DNA of 64,000 nucleotides, from NCBI RefSeq assembly GCF_009177095.1, contig NZ_AP021861.1, positions 2,524,501-2,588,500 of the forward strand, in the 5' to 3' direction. Under the pieces are notes generated by a model. That model saw nothing but the letters and a program-made list of their open reading frames with translations. It did not search any database and was not told the origin of the DNA. Position numbers and translations under genes: made by a program. The stretch's first letter is position 1; each line of letters opens with the position of its first letter. Shown one piece after another: positions 8,536 through 17,544 of this stretch. Origin of the DNA: Lacipirellula parvula. Lineage in GTDB: Bacteria > Planctomycetota > Planctomycetia > Pirellulales > Lacipirellulaceae.

Positions 8536-11500
8536 TTAGAGCAGCTCTTCGCCCCAGGCGGCAAAAACCTCGTCGCCGGCGCCTTCTTCCTCATTACCAG
8601 AGAAGAGTGCGTCGAGTTCTTCCGAGCGGCTTTCATTGAGGTAGATCGACGTGGACCGGACTTTGCTGACCGCACCGTCGTTCCAGAGCAACGAGTCGTC
8701 AATGACGTCCGCGGTCGCCGTCTTGGCAGCAGCTCGCGCGGGACCGCCGAGCGACGCCAAGGAGTCGTAGTCGTTGGCGTCCGCGTGGCTTTCATCGGTT
8801 GACGATGCGACTGCGGCAGGCGGCGTCACCGGCGATGCAACTCCCTGCGAGCCAAACGTGGAAGTCGGCTCTTCTTCCGCCAGCAGCGACGCCGTGTAGG
8901 TCACGGCGGCAGCGGTGGTCGAGGCGGCGGCCATCGCGGCCGGCGGTTCCGCCACCGAACCGAAGCCAGTCTTCCAGATCGTCAGGTCGGTGGAGTTCAC
9001 CTGGCCGTCGTTATTCGCGTCGCCTTGCGACTTCGTTGCGCCGCTCGTCTTGCCAAAGTTCCGCTGCCAAGTCAGGAAGTCGGAGCCGTCGACTTTGCCG
9101 TCGTCGGTGAAGTCAGCGGGCAAGGCTGGCGCCAGGTCCGACTCGAAGGCGCCGACGTCGATGCGTCCGCGCTGGACGCGAGCGAAGCCTTCGCCCCGCT
9201 GGTCGAAGTTCAGCGCGGGGTTGTAGACGCTCGGGTTGAAGGTCGGGCTGCCGGCGTTGATGGCCGGGCTGCCGGCGAGCAGGGCGTGCGTCAACACCGA
9301 GAACGGGTTGTTCTGTGCGCCGCCGTTATCTTGCAGCGGAGCGAGCAGCGGGTTGGTAACGCCGGCCTGATCGCCAGTCTTATTGAAGATTGCTTGCGCG
9401 TTGCCGACGCCGATGACGTTGTAACCCAGCGACTGAATCGAGTTCACGCCGTTGCCGTCGACGAAGTCGACGTCGGTGCCGGTTCCCGTCGCAGCGCCGC
9501 CGTTGCCGGCAATGATCGACGAGTAAATCTTCGTCTGCGTCGCCGTCGTTCCTTGGCTGGCCACGCCGTTGCCCGAGTTCATCAACGCGAACGGCGTGGC
9601 GGTGTTCGAGTTGTTCGTGATCGTGCTGTGGTAAATCTCAAGCAACCCGTCGGCGTTGAAGACGCCCGCTCCGCGTAGCGGGGCGGTATTCCCGGAGATC
9701 GTCGTGTTGAGGATCAGCGTCGATTGCGTGCCGGCGAGGTTCGTGTCGCTGTAAACGCCGCCCCCCTTCGACTGAGCATGAGAGACGAAGTTCTCGACGA
9801 TCGAGGAGTCGCGAATGATCAACGCGCCGCCGACGTTGTAAACGCCGCCGCCGTGGCCGCCGGTATTCGAGGTCGTATTGCCTTGAATGCTTGATTCGAC
9901 GATCGAGCCGCTGCCGCCGATCATGGCAATGCCAGCGCCGGGAGCGTTTAGCCCGGTCGTTGAGTTTTGCGTGATGATCGACCGGAGGGCCGAAAGCGTT
10001 CCGCCGTTCAAGTAGATGCCGCCGCCCGTCGACTGGCTTCCGGCCGTCCGGTTCAAGCTGACGACGGAATCGACTAAATTCACTGCCCCGCCATAAGAGG
10101 CGATGCCGCCGCCCTCGGAGTTGGAGCCGGTGGTGTAGTTGCCGCTGACGGTCGAATCATTCAAATTGATCGCACTCAGCGCGCCAGTCGCGTAGATGCC
10201 GCCGCCGTCGGACGTGCCGGCAGGAGCTTGGTTGCCGCTGATGAGCGTGCGCGTTGCGTTGAGCACCGCATTGTTCAGGGCGATGGCGCCGCCGTCGGCG
10301 CCCGTTGCAAACGCCGTGTTGCCGACCAGGATCGTATCGAGGATCTCGACGGTGGAGTTGATCGCATAGATAGCGCCGCCGTCGGCGTTGGCTCCGCTCG
10401 TGCTGTTGCCGTTCATCTGCGAGTTGGAAATCTTTAGCGAGCCGTTCTGCTGGAAGATGGCGCCGCCCGAGGTCGTGTTGCGGTTCGCTTGGAAGGAGAC
10501 CTGTTCAATCGTCAGGTTTTCCGAGTTGTTGATCGCGCCTGCACGTGCGCTTTCGATGGCGACGCCTTTAATGCTGACGTCGATGGTGGTCGTCGCGCTG
10601 CCGTCGTTGATGACGAACATCGGAGCCGTCGTGAGGCTCGTTCCAAAAATACGAATATCGAACCAACCCGGGCCTTCGATCGAAACCGAGTCGGTAATCG
10701 TCAACGAAGTCCCGGTGACGTTGATCTGACCGACCAGCTGCGTCAGATCGATGAAGTCTTGCAGCGGGTTTTCGTTGGCAATTTTAATTGCTTCCCGAAG
10801 AGTCAGATTCCCTTCCGAATAATCGCCGTTGTCAACGTCGGCGGTGCTGTCGACGACGAGTACCGCCGGCTGCAGTTCGTAAGCGCCGATGTCGATGATG
10901 CCGGGGCCTGCGCCCATGCCAGTGGCGTCGTAAACGCGTACGAACGACCCGCCGCGCTGGTCGGTTTCAGGCGTATCGCCTTCGCCGTTGACGTCGGCAG
11001 GGTTGCCGGCGTCAATAATGGGGCTGCCCGCCAACGGCCGATGCGTTTGGATGAAACCGCCGGTGTTCGCCAGCGGGGCCAGCATCGGATTGAGGATGTT
11101 TCTTCGATCGCCGGTCGCGGTGAACACGAAGGATGCGTTGCCGCGGCCAATCAGGTTGTAGCCCAGCGAAAATGTGTTGGCTGCGCCTGTTGCATACTCA
11201 ATGTCGTTATTGAGATTGCCCGAGATGATCGAAGAGTAAACTTCCGTTTTCGTATTCGAGTAATTCGCGCTATAGACGCCGCTGCCGCGCGTCGACGCCG
11301 CGCTGTTCAGCGTGATGGTGCTATTGCGAATGATGACGTGTCCGTCATCGTTGCCGATGCCTGCTCCGCGTCCGCCGGCGGTGTTGCCGGAGATCGTCGA
11401 ATTGACGATGAGCGCTTCGATCGCGACGCCGGCCACGCCGCTTGTGTTGACGAAGATCGCTCCGCCGTTGCCGCTGGTGGCATTGTTGTTGAAGGTGCTG

Positions 11501-13425
11501 TCGTAGACGGCGAGATTGCCAAACTGCGTGAATATAGCGCCGCCGCTCAACGTCGAGAAGTTGTCCTTCATCGTCACGTGGCGGAGCGTCAGGTTCTCGT
11601 TCGAGTAGATGCCGCCGCCCGGGCCGACTTGGTCGGCGCCCATCATCGTGATGTAGCTGATCTCGATGTTGAGGAGCGTCTCGACGTCGTTGTCGTCGAT
11701 CGCGAATACATGCGAACCAAACCCGTCGTTGATGGACGGCGTCTCGTCCGTGCCAGTCGCGTCGACTTCCAGGATGAACGTCGACGGACCTTGGATAATC
11801 ACTTCGTGATCGATCACGAGCGAGCCGAAATCAGGCGACAGCAAGATCGTCGGCGCCGCCGACAACGTTGGATCGTATTCCGTCTTCAGCGAGTCGGCGA
11901 AGCTGATCGTATCGAGTTCGGGGTTCTTGAAAGAGAACTCCAAAGCCTCGCGCAGCGAGAAGTCGTTCCCGCCTTCGAGGTTGCCGTCGATGACTTTCGT
12001 GAGGCGATCGGTCGTCCCCGAGTATTGAACGTCCGACTCGTCGACTAAGGAGTCGACGAAAAACACGACGGCCTGGACTTCCGCGGCGCCGATGTCGATG
12101 ATCGGCTCTTCAATCTCCGGCTTGCTGTAGATGCGCGTGAAGTGGCGGCCGCGTTGTTCGTAGAGGCCGGCCTGCCCGGCAGTGCGCTCCGGATTGCCGG
12201 CGTCGATGAGCGGGCTGATTCCGTCGAAGTCGGGGTCTTCGGGATCGTTATTCGGCAACATCACCGGGATGGAGCCGCCGTAATCATCTAAGTCCTTGAG
12301 CTGCGGATCGGTGCCGGGCGCGAGATCGCCGTCGCCCCCTTCGATTTGGTCCCCTAAGGCGCCGATCAGGTTGTAGCCCTGATTTTCAAACGAATTGAGC
12401 AGCGGTAGTGGCGGATCGTCGTCCGATTCGCCGACGACGGCGACGTCGCTCTCGCTTCCCTCGCGGAAGACGACGGTGTGCGTCATTAGCGTTTTGACCG
12501 TTTCTGGAGGCGGGTCTGCGCCTTCTTCTTCTGGCAACGGATTACCCCAACTGGCGACGCCCTCGCCGAATCCTGAGCCCGAGCTGTTGTCGAAGAAGGT
12601 GCTCTGCGAAATCTCCATCCTGCCGTTGCGATTGAGAACGCCGCCGCCGAAACCAACGTTAGCGCCGCCTGCGGGAGCGCGGTTGGCGTAGAAGGTCGAA
12701 TTGGAGATCGTCGTGAAGGGCTGTGAGTTGTCGTCGCCGGACGCGTTCAGAATGCCGCCGCCGCCGATCCCGCCGCCGCTGTTGTTCTGAAATAGGCTGC
12801 GATCAACGGTCAACGAGCCGAACTGAGCGTAGACGGCGCCGCCGCCTTGTGACGCGCGGTTGTTGCTGAAGATGACCTCGGTCAAGGTGAGAGCTTCGCG
12901 ACTGAAGATCGCTCCGCCGCGAGCGGCGGCGTCGTCGCCGGTGATGTTGCCCCCTTGCAACGTCATCCCGGAGATTGTGACGTTTCGAACTTGCTGGTCC
13001 GTGCCGATGTTCAAATTGAAGATCCGCGAATCGGCGTCGGCGCTGACAGTCAACTTTCCCGCGCCTGGACCGAGGATCGACACTGGCTGAGTGATATTCA
13101 ACTGACCAAGGTTCAGATTGATCTGCGCCGTGCCGCCCTCAAACACGTCGTCAGAGAAGAGAATCACGTCGGCCGCCGCGGTCGCGTTGGCTTGGTTGAC
13201 GGCCCAGCGCAGCGAACCGTAATAGACGGCGTCGTTGTCGGGGTTGGTATCGAGGTCCGTGCTGACGACGAACGTGGCAAGCACGCGACGATCTTCTAAC
13301 TCTTCGTACGTCAGCAGGTTGCGGTGAGCGAGGGCTCCGCGGGTCAACTGTCGCTGCGCTGAATTCCGCCGAGGCTTGCCGTGCGCGCGGTCACGCTCCC
13401 GCCGGAACCAATTTCCCTTGCCCAT
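8536..13425 (-). CDS. Giant secreted right-handed beta-helix protein with CSLREA-like modules and dockerin-like tail
   Basis: 1629 residues from ATG 13425, which has AGGGAG eight bases upstream. The open frame runs on to 13758 but that part looks non-coding. The N-terminus is basic and ends in LTYEELEDRRVLA, the planctomycete LEPR/LEDR-type motif of exported giant proteins. Three modules follow at about residues 55-450, 455-855 and 860-1430. Each starts with a SLREA-type segment (GSLRWAVNQAN, FSLREALEF, LTLREAIKIAN), continues with parallel beta-helix repeats (SGN, GGGIY, NSTISGNTA) and closes with AGSPIIDAG then DQRG and DIGAYE. Residues about 1438-1490 hold two Ca-binding dockerin-like loops (DFTDDGKVDGSDFLTW, DANNDGQVNSTDLTIW). 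The tail is Ala/Ser-rich then acidic. Likely a surface or extracellular-matrix protein; ligand unknown. Confidence 0.88.
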   Translation of the reverse strand: MGKGNWFRRERDRAHGKPRRNSAQRQLTRGALAHRNLLTYEELEDRRVLATFVVSTDLDTNPDNDAVYYGSLRWAVNQANATAAADVILFSDDVFEGGTAQINLNLGQLNITQPVSILGPGAGKLTVSADADSRIFNLNIGTDQQVRNVTISGMTLQGGNITGDDAAARGGAIFSREALTLTEVIFSNNRASQGGGAVYAQFGSLTVDRSLFQNNSGGGIGGGGILNASGDDNSQPFTTISNSTFYANRAPAGGANVGFGGGVLNRNGRMEISQSTFFDNSSGSGFGEGVASWGNPLPEEEGADPPPETVKTLMTHTVVFREGSESDVAVVGESDDDPPLPLLNSFENQGYNLIGALGDQIEGGDGDLAPGTDPQLKDLDDYGGSIPVMLPNNDPEDPDFDGISPLIDAGNPERTAGQAGLYEQRGRHFTRIYSKPEIEEPIIDIGAAEVQAVVFFVDSLVDESDVQYSGTTDRLTKVIDGNLEGGNDFSLREALEFSFKNPELDTISFADSLKTEYDPTLSAAPTILLSPDFGSLVIDHEVIIQGPSTFILEVDATGTDETPSINDGFGSHVFAIDDNDVETLLNIEISYITMMGADQVGPGGGIYSNENLTLRHVTMKDNFSTLSGGAIFTQFGNLAVYDSTFNNNATSGNGGAIFVNTSGVAGVAIEALIVNSTISGNTAGGRGAGIGNDDGHVIIRNSTITLNSAASTRGSGVYSANYSNTKTEVYSSIISGNLNNDIEYATGAANTFSLGYNLIGRGNASFVFTATGDRRNILNPMLAPLANTGGFIQTHRPLAGSPIIDAGNPADVNGEGDTPETDQRGGSFVRVYDATGMGAGPGIIDIGAYELQPAVLVVDSTADVDNGDYSEGNLTLREAIKIANENPLQDFIDLTQLVGQINVTGTSLTITDSVSIEGPGWFDIRIFGTSLTTAPMFVINDGSATTTIDVSIKGVAIESARAGAINNSENLTIEQVSFQANRNTTSGGAIFQQNGSLKISNSQMNGNSTSGANADGGAIYAINSTVEILDTILVGNTAFATGADGGAIALNNAVLNATRTLISGNQAPAGTSDGGGIYATGALSAINLNDSTVSGNYTTGSNSEGGGIASYGGAVNLVDSVVSLNRTAGSQSTGGGIYLNGGTLSALRSIITQNSTTGLNAPGAGIAMIGGSGSIVESSIQGNTTSNTGGHGGGVYNVGGALIIRDSSIVENFVSHAQSKGGGVYSDTNLAGTQSTLILNTTISGNTAPLRGAGVFNADGLLEIYHSTITNNSNTATPFALMNSGNGVASQGTTATQTKIYSSIIAGNGGAATGTGTDVDFVDGNGVNSIQSLGYNVIGVGNAQAIFNKTGDQAGVTNPLLAPLQDNGGAQNNPFSVLTHALLAGSPAINAGSPTFNPSVYNPALNFDQRGEGFARVQRGRIDVGAFESDLAPALPADFTDDGKVDGSDFLTWQRNFGKTSGATKSQGDANNDGQVNSTDLTIWKTGFGSVAEPPAAMAAASTTAAAVTYTASLLAEEEPTSTFGSQGVASPVTPPAAVASSTDESHADANDYDSLASLGGPARAAAKTATADVIDDSLLWNDGAVSKVRSTSIYLNESRSEELDALFSGNEEEGAGDEVFAAWGEELL

Positions 13426-13764
13426 TTCGCTCGCTCTCCCTGGAGAAGTCTCAAGTGCCGTCTTCGACTGTTTTTTCCACAGACAAACCGACATTGTAAT
13501 TCGCGCCGTCAGATTAGGCAAAAACCGTGCAAACGGAAAATTCCCAGATTTGCAGGGATTTTCGCCCGGGAACGCCTGAGTGGGAGACGCCAAACGAACG
13601 CGGCAAGACGCTTTGGGGAAAGCGACGGGAATTCGCGTGACGATTCGGCGTGGATTCCGCCCTTCATCCGCGCGGTTGCGTCCTTCCACAGGCGTTGGCT
13701 GGCAGAATGCTCGCGGCGCCTGACCGGAGGCTGGAAGGGCGCTCCTGTAGGGCGCCAACGAAAA
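13426..13764. other. Upstream region of the giant gene, no gene seen
   Basis: A non-coding stretch between the giant gene and the terminator of the barrel gene. Minus-strand reading from 13758 is open but has no ribosome-binding site, and its composition is unlike the protein. It probably carries the promoter of the giant gene. I could not pick a convincing -35/-10 pair. Confidence 0.5.
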
Positions 13765-13796
13765 CAGGCTCCGGCATCTGTGGATGCCGGAGCCTG
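13765..13796 (-). terminator. Intrinsic terminator of the BBP7 barrel gene
   Basis: A perfect 14-bp stem (CAGGCTCCGGCATC and its complement) with a four-base loop, followed on the minus strand by TTTTCG. It lies 67 bases beyond the stop at 13863. Confidence 0.9.
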
Positions 13797-13862
13797 CGAA
13801 GTTGCCAGATTTTCTGCTTGTCGAGTCGTCGAAGGCGGTATCTCGCAGGCGAGATCGTGCGT

Positions 13863-15086
13863 CTACCAGATGTACTCGATGCCGCCGTGGAAGCCGTTGT
13901 ACACCGCGTCGGCCTGCGTATAGAGAGCTGTCGAAGCGACGTTGAACGGATCGATGTTGTTGCCGACCGTTACCAAGCTGCTCATATACAGCACTCGGTA
14001 GCCGCCGCGGAGCGACACGCTCGGCAGGATGTCGGCGACGAGGTCGAACTTCGCTTCGCCGACGAACGCCACCTGATTGCCGTCCGCGTTGAAGTTGACG
14101 TTTGAGATGTCGGGATCGGGAATGTTGGTCTGGTGACCGTATTTAAAGCGGTTGTTGTAGATGCCGCCTTTCACTTCGCCGCCGAGCCGCAGGCCCTGAC
14201 GCAGAGCAATCCAGCCGTCGCCGCCAAGTTGGGCGCCGACGAGGTCGTTCGTCGTGTCCCAGTTGATGCTGCTGTCGCCGAGGAGCGCCGTGGCGTCGAA
14301 GCTCATCTCCTCCGTCATCCGCACATAGCGGAAGCCGGCGAGGTAGGTGCCCGAGATCCGCGGATTGTAACCGACCCAGTAGCGGCGGTAGCTCAATTCG
14401 GTGCTTTGCAAATCCGACTGATAGTCGACATTGTACACCGAACCTTCGTCGAGACCGTCGATCGGGAACACGCCGTACTCGGAGAAGACCGAGTTCAACT
14501 GGTAGTCGACGCCGTTCGCGACGTCGACCGAGTTGACCGTCGTGTTAAACCCGAGATCGTAGATCCCCATGTAGGTCATTTCGAAGACCGAAAGCGGGCC
14601 GAGATCAAGCCGAGCGGCGATTTCCCAGCCGGCCTCGTAGTCTTCGTTCAGGTCGGCGAGGTCGAGAATCGTCGGACCGGCGACGCCGACCGAGCCGAGC
14701 GGCGGCACGTCGCGGAACGAGCGGTCGCTCTGCAAGAACACCGCGTTGGCGGCGATGTCGAAGTAGTGCGGGCCACACTGGTCGGGCGTGCCGTAGCCGC
14801 CGAAGTCGGCGTTGCCTGGATCGCCGTACTCGCAACCAGGCTGACAGCCGGGCTGGCACATCTCGCCGTAGCCGGGGCCAGGCGCGTTGTAGCTAGCAGG
14901 CATGACGATCGATTCGCCGTAGGCGTTCTGGTAGGCGCCTCCTTGGTAGGCGGCTTGCCCGCCGGCCAGCGGCGCGGCGGGAAAGTTGTTGGGCACTTGG
15001 GCCAAGGCCTTCGTTCCGGCCCCGGCGCCGCAGGCGAGCGCGGCAGCGACCATGGCCGCTGTCGAGCGATTGAAAAGCGATTTCAT
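13863..15086 (-). CDS. BBP7-family outer-membrane beta-barrel protein
   Basis: 407 residues. The signal peptide (MKSLFNRSTAAMVAAALACGAG, cleavage after ALA) is followed by a Gly/Pro/Cys-rich spacer (residues 30-100, with MCQPGCQPGCEYG). Then comes a barrel of alternating aromatic strands (YFDIAANAVFLQSDRSF, LSYRRYWVGYNPRISGTYLAGFRYVRM, QLGGDGWIALRQGLRLGGEVKGGIYNN) ending in FHGGIEYIW with a terminal aromatic. This matches the planctomycete BBP7 (PF07585) type. It is probably a porin-like or structural outer-membrane protein. It is monocistronic with its own terminator. Confidence 0.85.
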   Translation of the reverse strand: MKSLFNRSTAAMVAAALACGAGAGTKALAQVPNNFPAAPLAGGQAAYQGGAYQNAYGESIVMPASYNAPGPGYGEMCQPGCQPGCEYGDPGNADFGGYGTPDQCGPHYFDIAANAVFLQSDRSFRDVPPLGSVGVAGPTILDLADLNEDYEAGWEIAARLDLGPLSVFEMTYMGIYDLGFNTTVNSVDVANGVDYQLNSVFSEYGVFPIDGLDEGSVYNVDYQSDLQSTELSYRRYWVGYNPRISGTYLAGFRYVRMTEEMSFDATALLGDSSINWDTTNDLVGAQLGGDGWIALRQGLRLGGEVKGGIYNNRFKYGHQTNIPDPDISNVNFNADGNQVAFVGEAKFDLVADILPSVSLRGGYRVLYMSSLVTVGNNIDPFNVASTALYTQADAVYNGFHGGIEYIW

Positions 15087-15486
15087 CCGTCCATTCCCCC
15101 TAGTGCGACGAGAAGGGGCGCGACAGTTCCGCCCCCCCGGGTGGATCTGTCGGCTGCCGCGTCGACCCCCGCCGACGCGTGCTCGCCTGTCTCCTGCCGT
15201 TGTATCGTGGCAAGCGCTCAGAGCAGATTGCGTCTTGGCAACCTACTATGGGCTCGGAACAACTTATCGGACTCAGAAATGCGGAATAATCAGGGGTTTC
15301 CGGAGATGCGGCAGATTTTCGCGCAAGTCCCCAATTTAACGCGCCCCGAGAACCAATCCGCTTGCCGCTGAATGCTGGCGCCAAGCTGGCGGCCGGCGAC
15401 GAGAGTACGGCCATTTAGCCGCGGGCGTCAGCCAGCGAACCTGCCGCGAGCGGCGGGGCTAAATGGGCGTTGGGGAGTGGCGGCTG
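15087..15486. other. 400-base intergenic region with an inverted repeat at 15410-15468
   Basis: Holds the untranslated leader and promoter region of the barrel gene, plus an inverted repeat close to the nadE stop: GCCATTTAGCC at 15410-15420 pairs with GGCTAAATGGG at 15458-15468, with GC-rich sequence between. No ORF of interest. Confidence 0.6.
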
Positions 15487-17481
15487 TTACTTCGCCGCAG
15501 CCAGATAGTCGCGTAGAGCTGCAAGTTCGCGCTCAAACCCGCCGCTCAAAATTGGGAACCGGCACCAGCCCTTTGGATCGAGCCCGCGATCATCGACATG
15601 GAACCCGGGGGCAAACCGCTCGCGCTTCCACTGGTTCCGCGACCAGAGCGTGAAAAATCGCTCGACCCACTGACCCAGCTGAGCGACCGATTCATTAGCG
15701 AACTGCGGCCGGATGGTTTCAAGCACTTCGACCGACGTCAGTTTGTCGCGGATCGCCGAGCGTTCGATCGCGTCGAGCACGCGGTACGGCATCAGGTCGC
15801 CTTCATCGGTTTGCCCTTCGGTCGGGGGACGAAGCTCCGCGGTCGGGCGTTGATTATTGACGACCGACAACGCCGCGAGCGCGCCGACGCCTTGCGGGCC
15901 GGTTGCTTCCATCCATTTGAGCCAGTCGAGCAGAAACGCCTTATCGACCCCGCCGATCGGCGCGAGCCCGCCGCACGTGTCGCCATCCATTGTCGCGTAG
16001 CCGACGGCCGCCTCGCTGCGGTTGCTGGTGACTAGTAGCAGTGCATCGCGGAGGTTCGCGAGCAGCCACGCCGCCGGGCCGCGGGCGCGGGCCTGGATGT
16101 TTTGCAGTGCCACGTCGTCGCGATCCCACGTCAACTCGCGGCCTGTTGCTTTGGAGACCGTCGACACGTAGCCGTCGACGAGGGCGTCGATGTTCCACTG
16201 GAGGAACTCGGCGCCGACGGCCTTCGCCACTGTCTCGGCGGCGTTCCGCGTCGTTTCGCCGCTGTTGCGCGTCGCTTGGTAGACGCAGGCAAGCAAGCGG
16301 CCAACGGCTGCTTCCGCCGATCTCGCGCCGCCAAGGTCGCGAATCTGCGGAAGCTTGGTTGCGAATTTTTCAGCGCTAAGTTCCGCGATGCCGAGCTTCG
16401 CCATCAACCACACGAGCGTCGTTACCGCCGAAGAATCGGCGCCGCCGCTGAGCGACACCACGAATCCGCGGCTGCGGCTCTTGCGCAAGTAATCGAACAG
16501 CGCGAGCGCGACGGCCCGCGCGAACTCCTCGTTCTTCGGCGGCGGCGAAGCGTCCCACGGCGACGGTTTCGCTACGGGGCAGGGGAGCTGCGGCGATTTC
16601 AGTTTGAACGACGACCGCACTGTCTCGCCGCCATAGGCATGCGGCGGCAGGCTGGGCTCGCTGGACGTCGCTTTCAAGCGGCGGGTCTGTTCGACGTCGA
16701 TGTCGGCGCAAATCAGCGAGTGGTCGGCGAACGACAGCCGCGGCCCTTCGGCGAGCATCCGGCCGCTGCTCGCGATGTGCGTTCCGCCGTCGAAGATCGC
16801 CCGGCCCGCTTCATTGCCGAGCAAGTTCGCGAACGCGAAGCTGACGTCAAAGGTGCGCGAGCCTTCGAGCACCAGTCGCCGGCGAATGTCCTGCTTGCCA
16901 AACGAAAAATGGCTGGCGGTTGGGTTCAGAATGACATCGGCGCCGCCGGCGGCGAGGCGCGAACCGGGGCGATCGGCGACCCACGCGTCGCGGCAGATCT
17001 CGATGCCGATCCGCACGCCGTCGCAGTTGTAGAGTAAGTCGCCGACGGGAACCTCGCGGCCATCGAGTTCAATCCGCTCGACGGCGCTCGTCGGCCATTT
17101 GCGGAACCAGCGCGGCTCGTAGTGAATGCCGTCGCCCGCGAGGTGCTGCTTGAGCGTGAAGCCCAGCACTTCGCCGTTGCAGACGAGCGCCGCGGCGTTG
17201 TAGAGCCCGCGATTCACCATCAGCGGCAAGCCCAGCGCCACCGCCATGCCTTCAGTGGCGGGCGCGATCTCGGCAAGCATCTCCAGCGCCGTCCGCTGCA
17301 GGCCAATCGAGAAGTACTGATCCTCGCAGCCGTACCCAGTAATGCAAAGCTCCGGCAAGCAAAGAATCGCCGCGTCGTCGGCCTTCGCTTCAGCGATGGC
17401 GGCGAGGATACGGTCGCGGTTACCCGCCCAGTCCATGGGCGTTTGATTCAACGAAGCGGCGGCAAGGCGGAGTTTGTGCAT
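15487..17481 (-). CDS. nadE: Glutamine-dependent NAD+ synthetase
   Basis: 664 residues from ATG 17481 (a TTG two codons upstream is less likely). The N-terminal nitrilase-type glutaminase domain has its triad in view: Glu in CLPELCITGYG (about residue 46), Lys in LKQHLAGDG (about 112) and Cys in GIEICRDAW (about 159). The C-terminal synthetase domain has the ATP PP-loop SLSGGADSS (about 344) and GDTCGGLAPIGGVDK. It converts NaAD, ATP and glutamine to NAD+. The downstream-strand neighbour is cinA, whose family includes NMN deamidases of NAD recycling, so the pairing could be functional, but see the cinA entry. Confidence 0.95.
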   Translation of the reverse strand: MHKLRLAAASLNQTPMDWAGNRDRILAAIAEAKADDAAILCLPELCITGYGCEDQYFSIGLQRTALEMLAEIAPATEGMAVALGLPLMVNRGLYNAAALVCNGEVLGFTLKQHLAGDGIHYEPRWFRKWPTSAVERIELDGREVPVGDLLYNCDGVRIGIEICRDAWVADRPGSRLAAGGADVILNPTASHFSFGKQDIRRRLVLEGSRTFDVSFAFANLLGNEAGRAIFDGGTHIASSGRMLAEGPRLSFADHSLICADIDVEQTRRLKATSSEPSLPPHAYGGETVRSSFKLKSPQLPCPVAKPSPWDASPPPKNEEFARAVALALFDYLRKSRSRGFVVSLSGGADSSAVTTLVWLMAKLGIAELSAEKFATKLPQIRDLGGARSAEAAVGRLLACVYQATRNSGETTRNAAETVAKAVGAEFLQWNIDALVDGYVSTVSKATGRELTWDRDDVALQNIQARARGPAAWLLANLRDALLLVTSNRSEAAVGYATMDGDTCGGLAPIGGVDKAFLLDWLKWMEATGPQGVGALAALSVVNNQRPTAELRPPTEGQTDEGDLMPYRVLDAIERSAIRDKLTSVEVLETIRPQFANESVAQLGQWVERFFTLWSRNQWKRERFAPGFHVDDRGLDPKGWCRFPILSGGFERELAALRDYLAAAK

Positions 17482-17544
17482 GCCCAAAGTATACGCCGTG
17501 GCGAACGGCGCGAAAGGCGGCCGTCGATACCTGCTAACGCCTGC

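Noticed and set aside
10489-12048. Long plus-strand open frame opposite the giant surface protein
   Set aside because: It is the complement-frame shadow of a high-GC gene: Arg/Ala/Asp-rich with no domain, no ribosome-binding site. The minus-strand protein has clear modules.
13426-13758. N-terminal extension of the giant surface protein
   Set aside because: ATG 13425 has a good AGGGAG and leads directly into the basic leader with LEDRRVLA. The extension has no such features.
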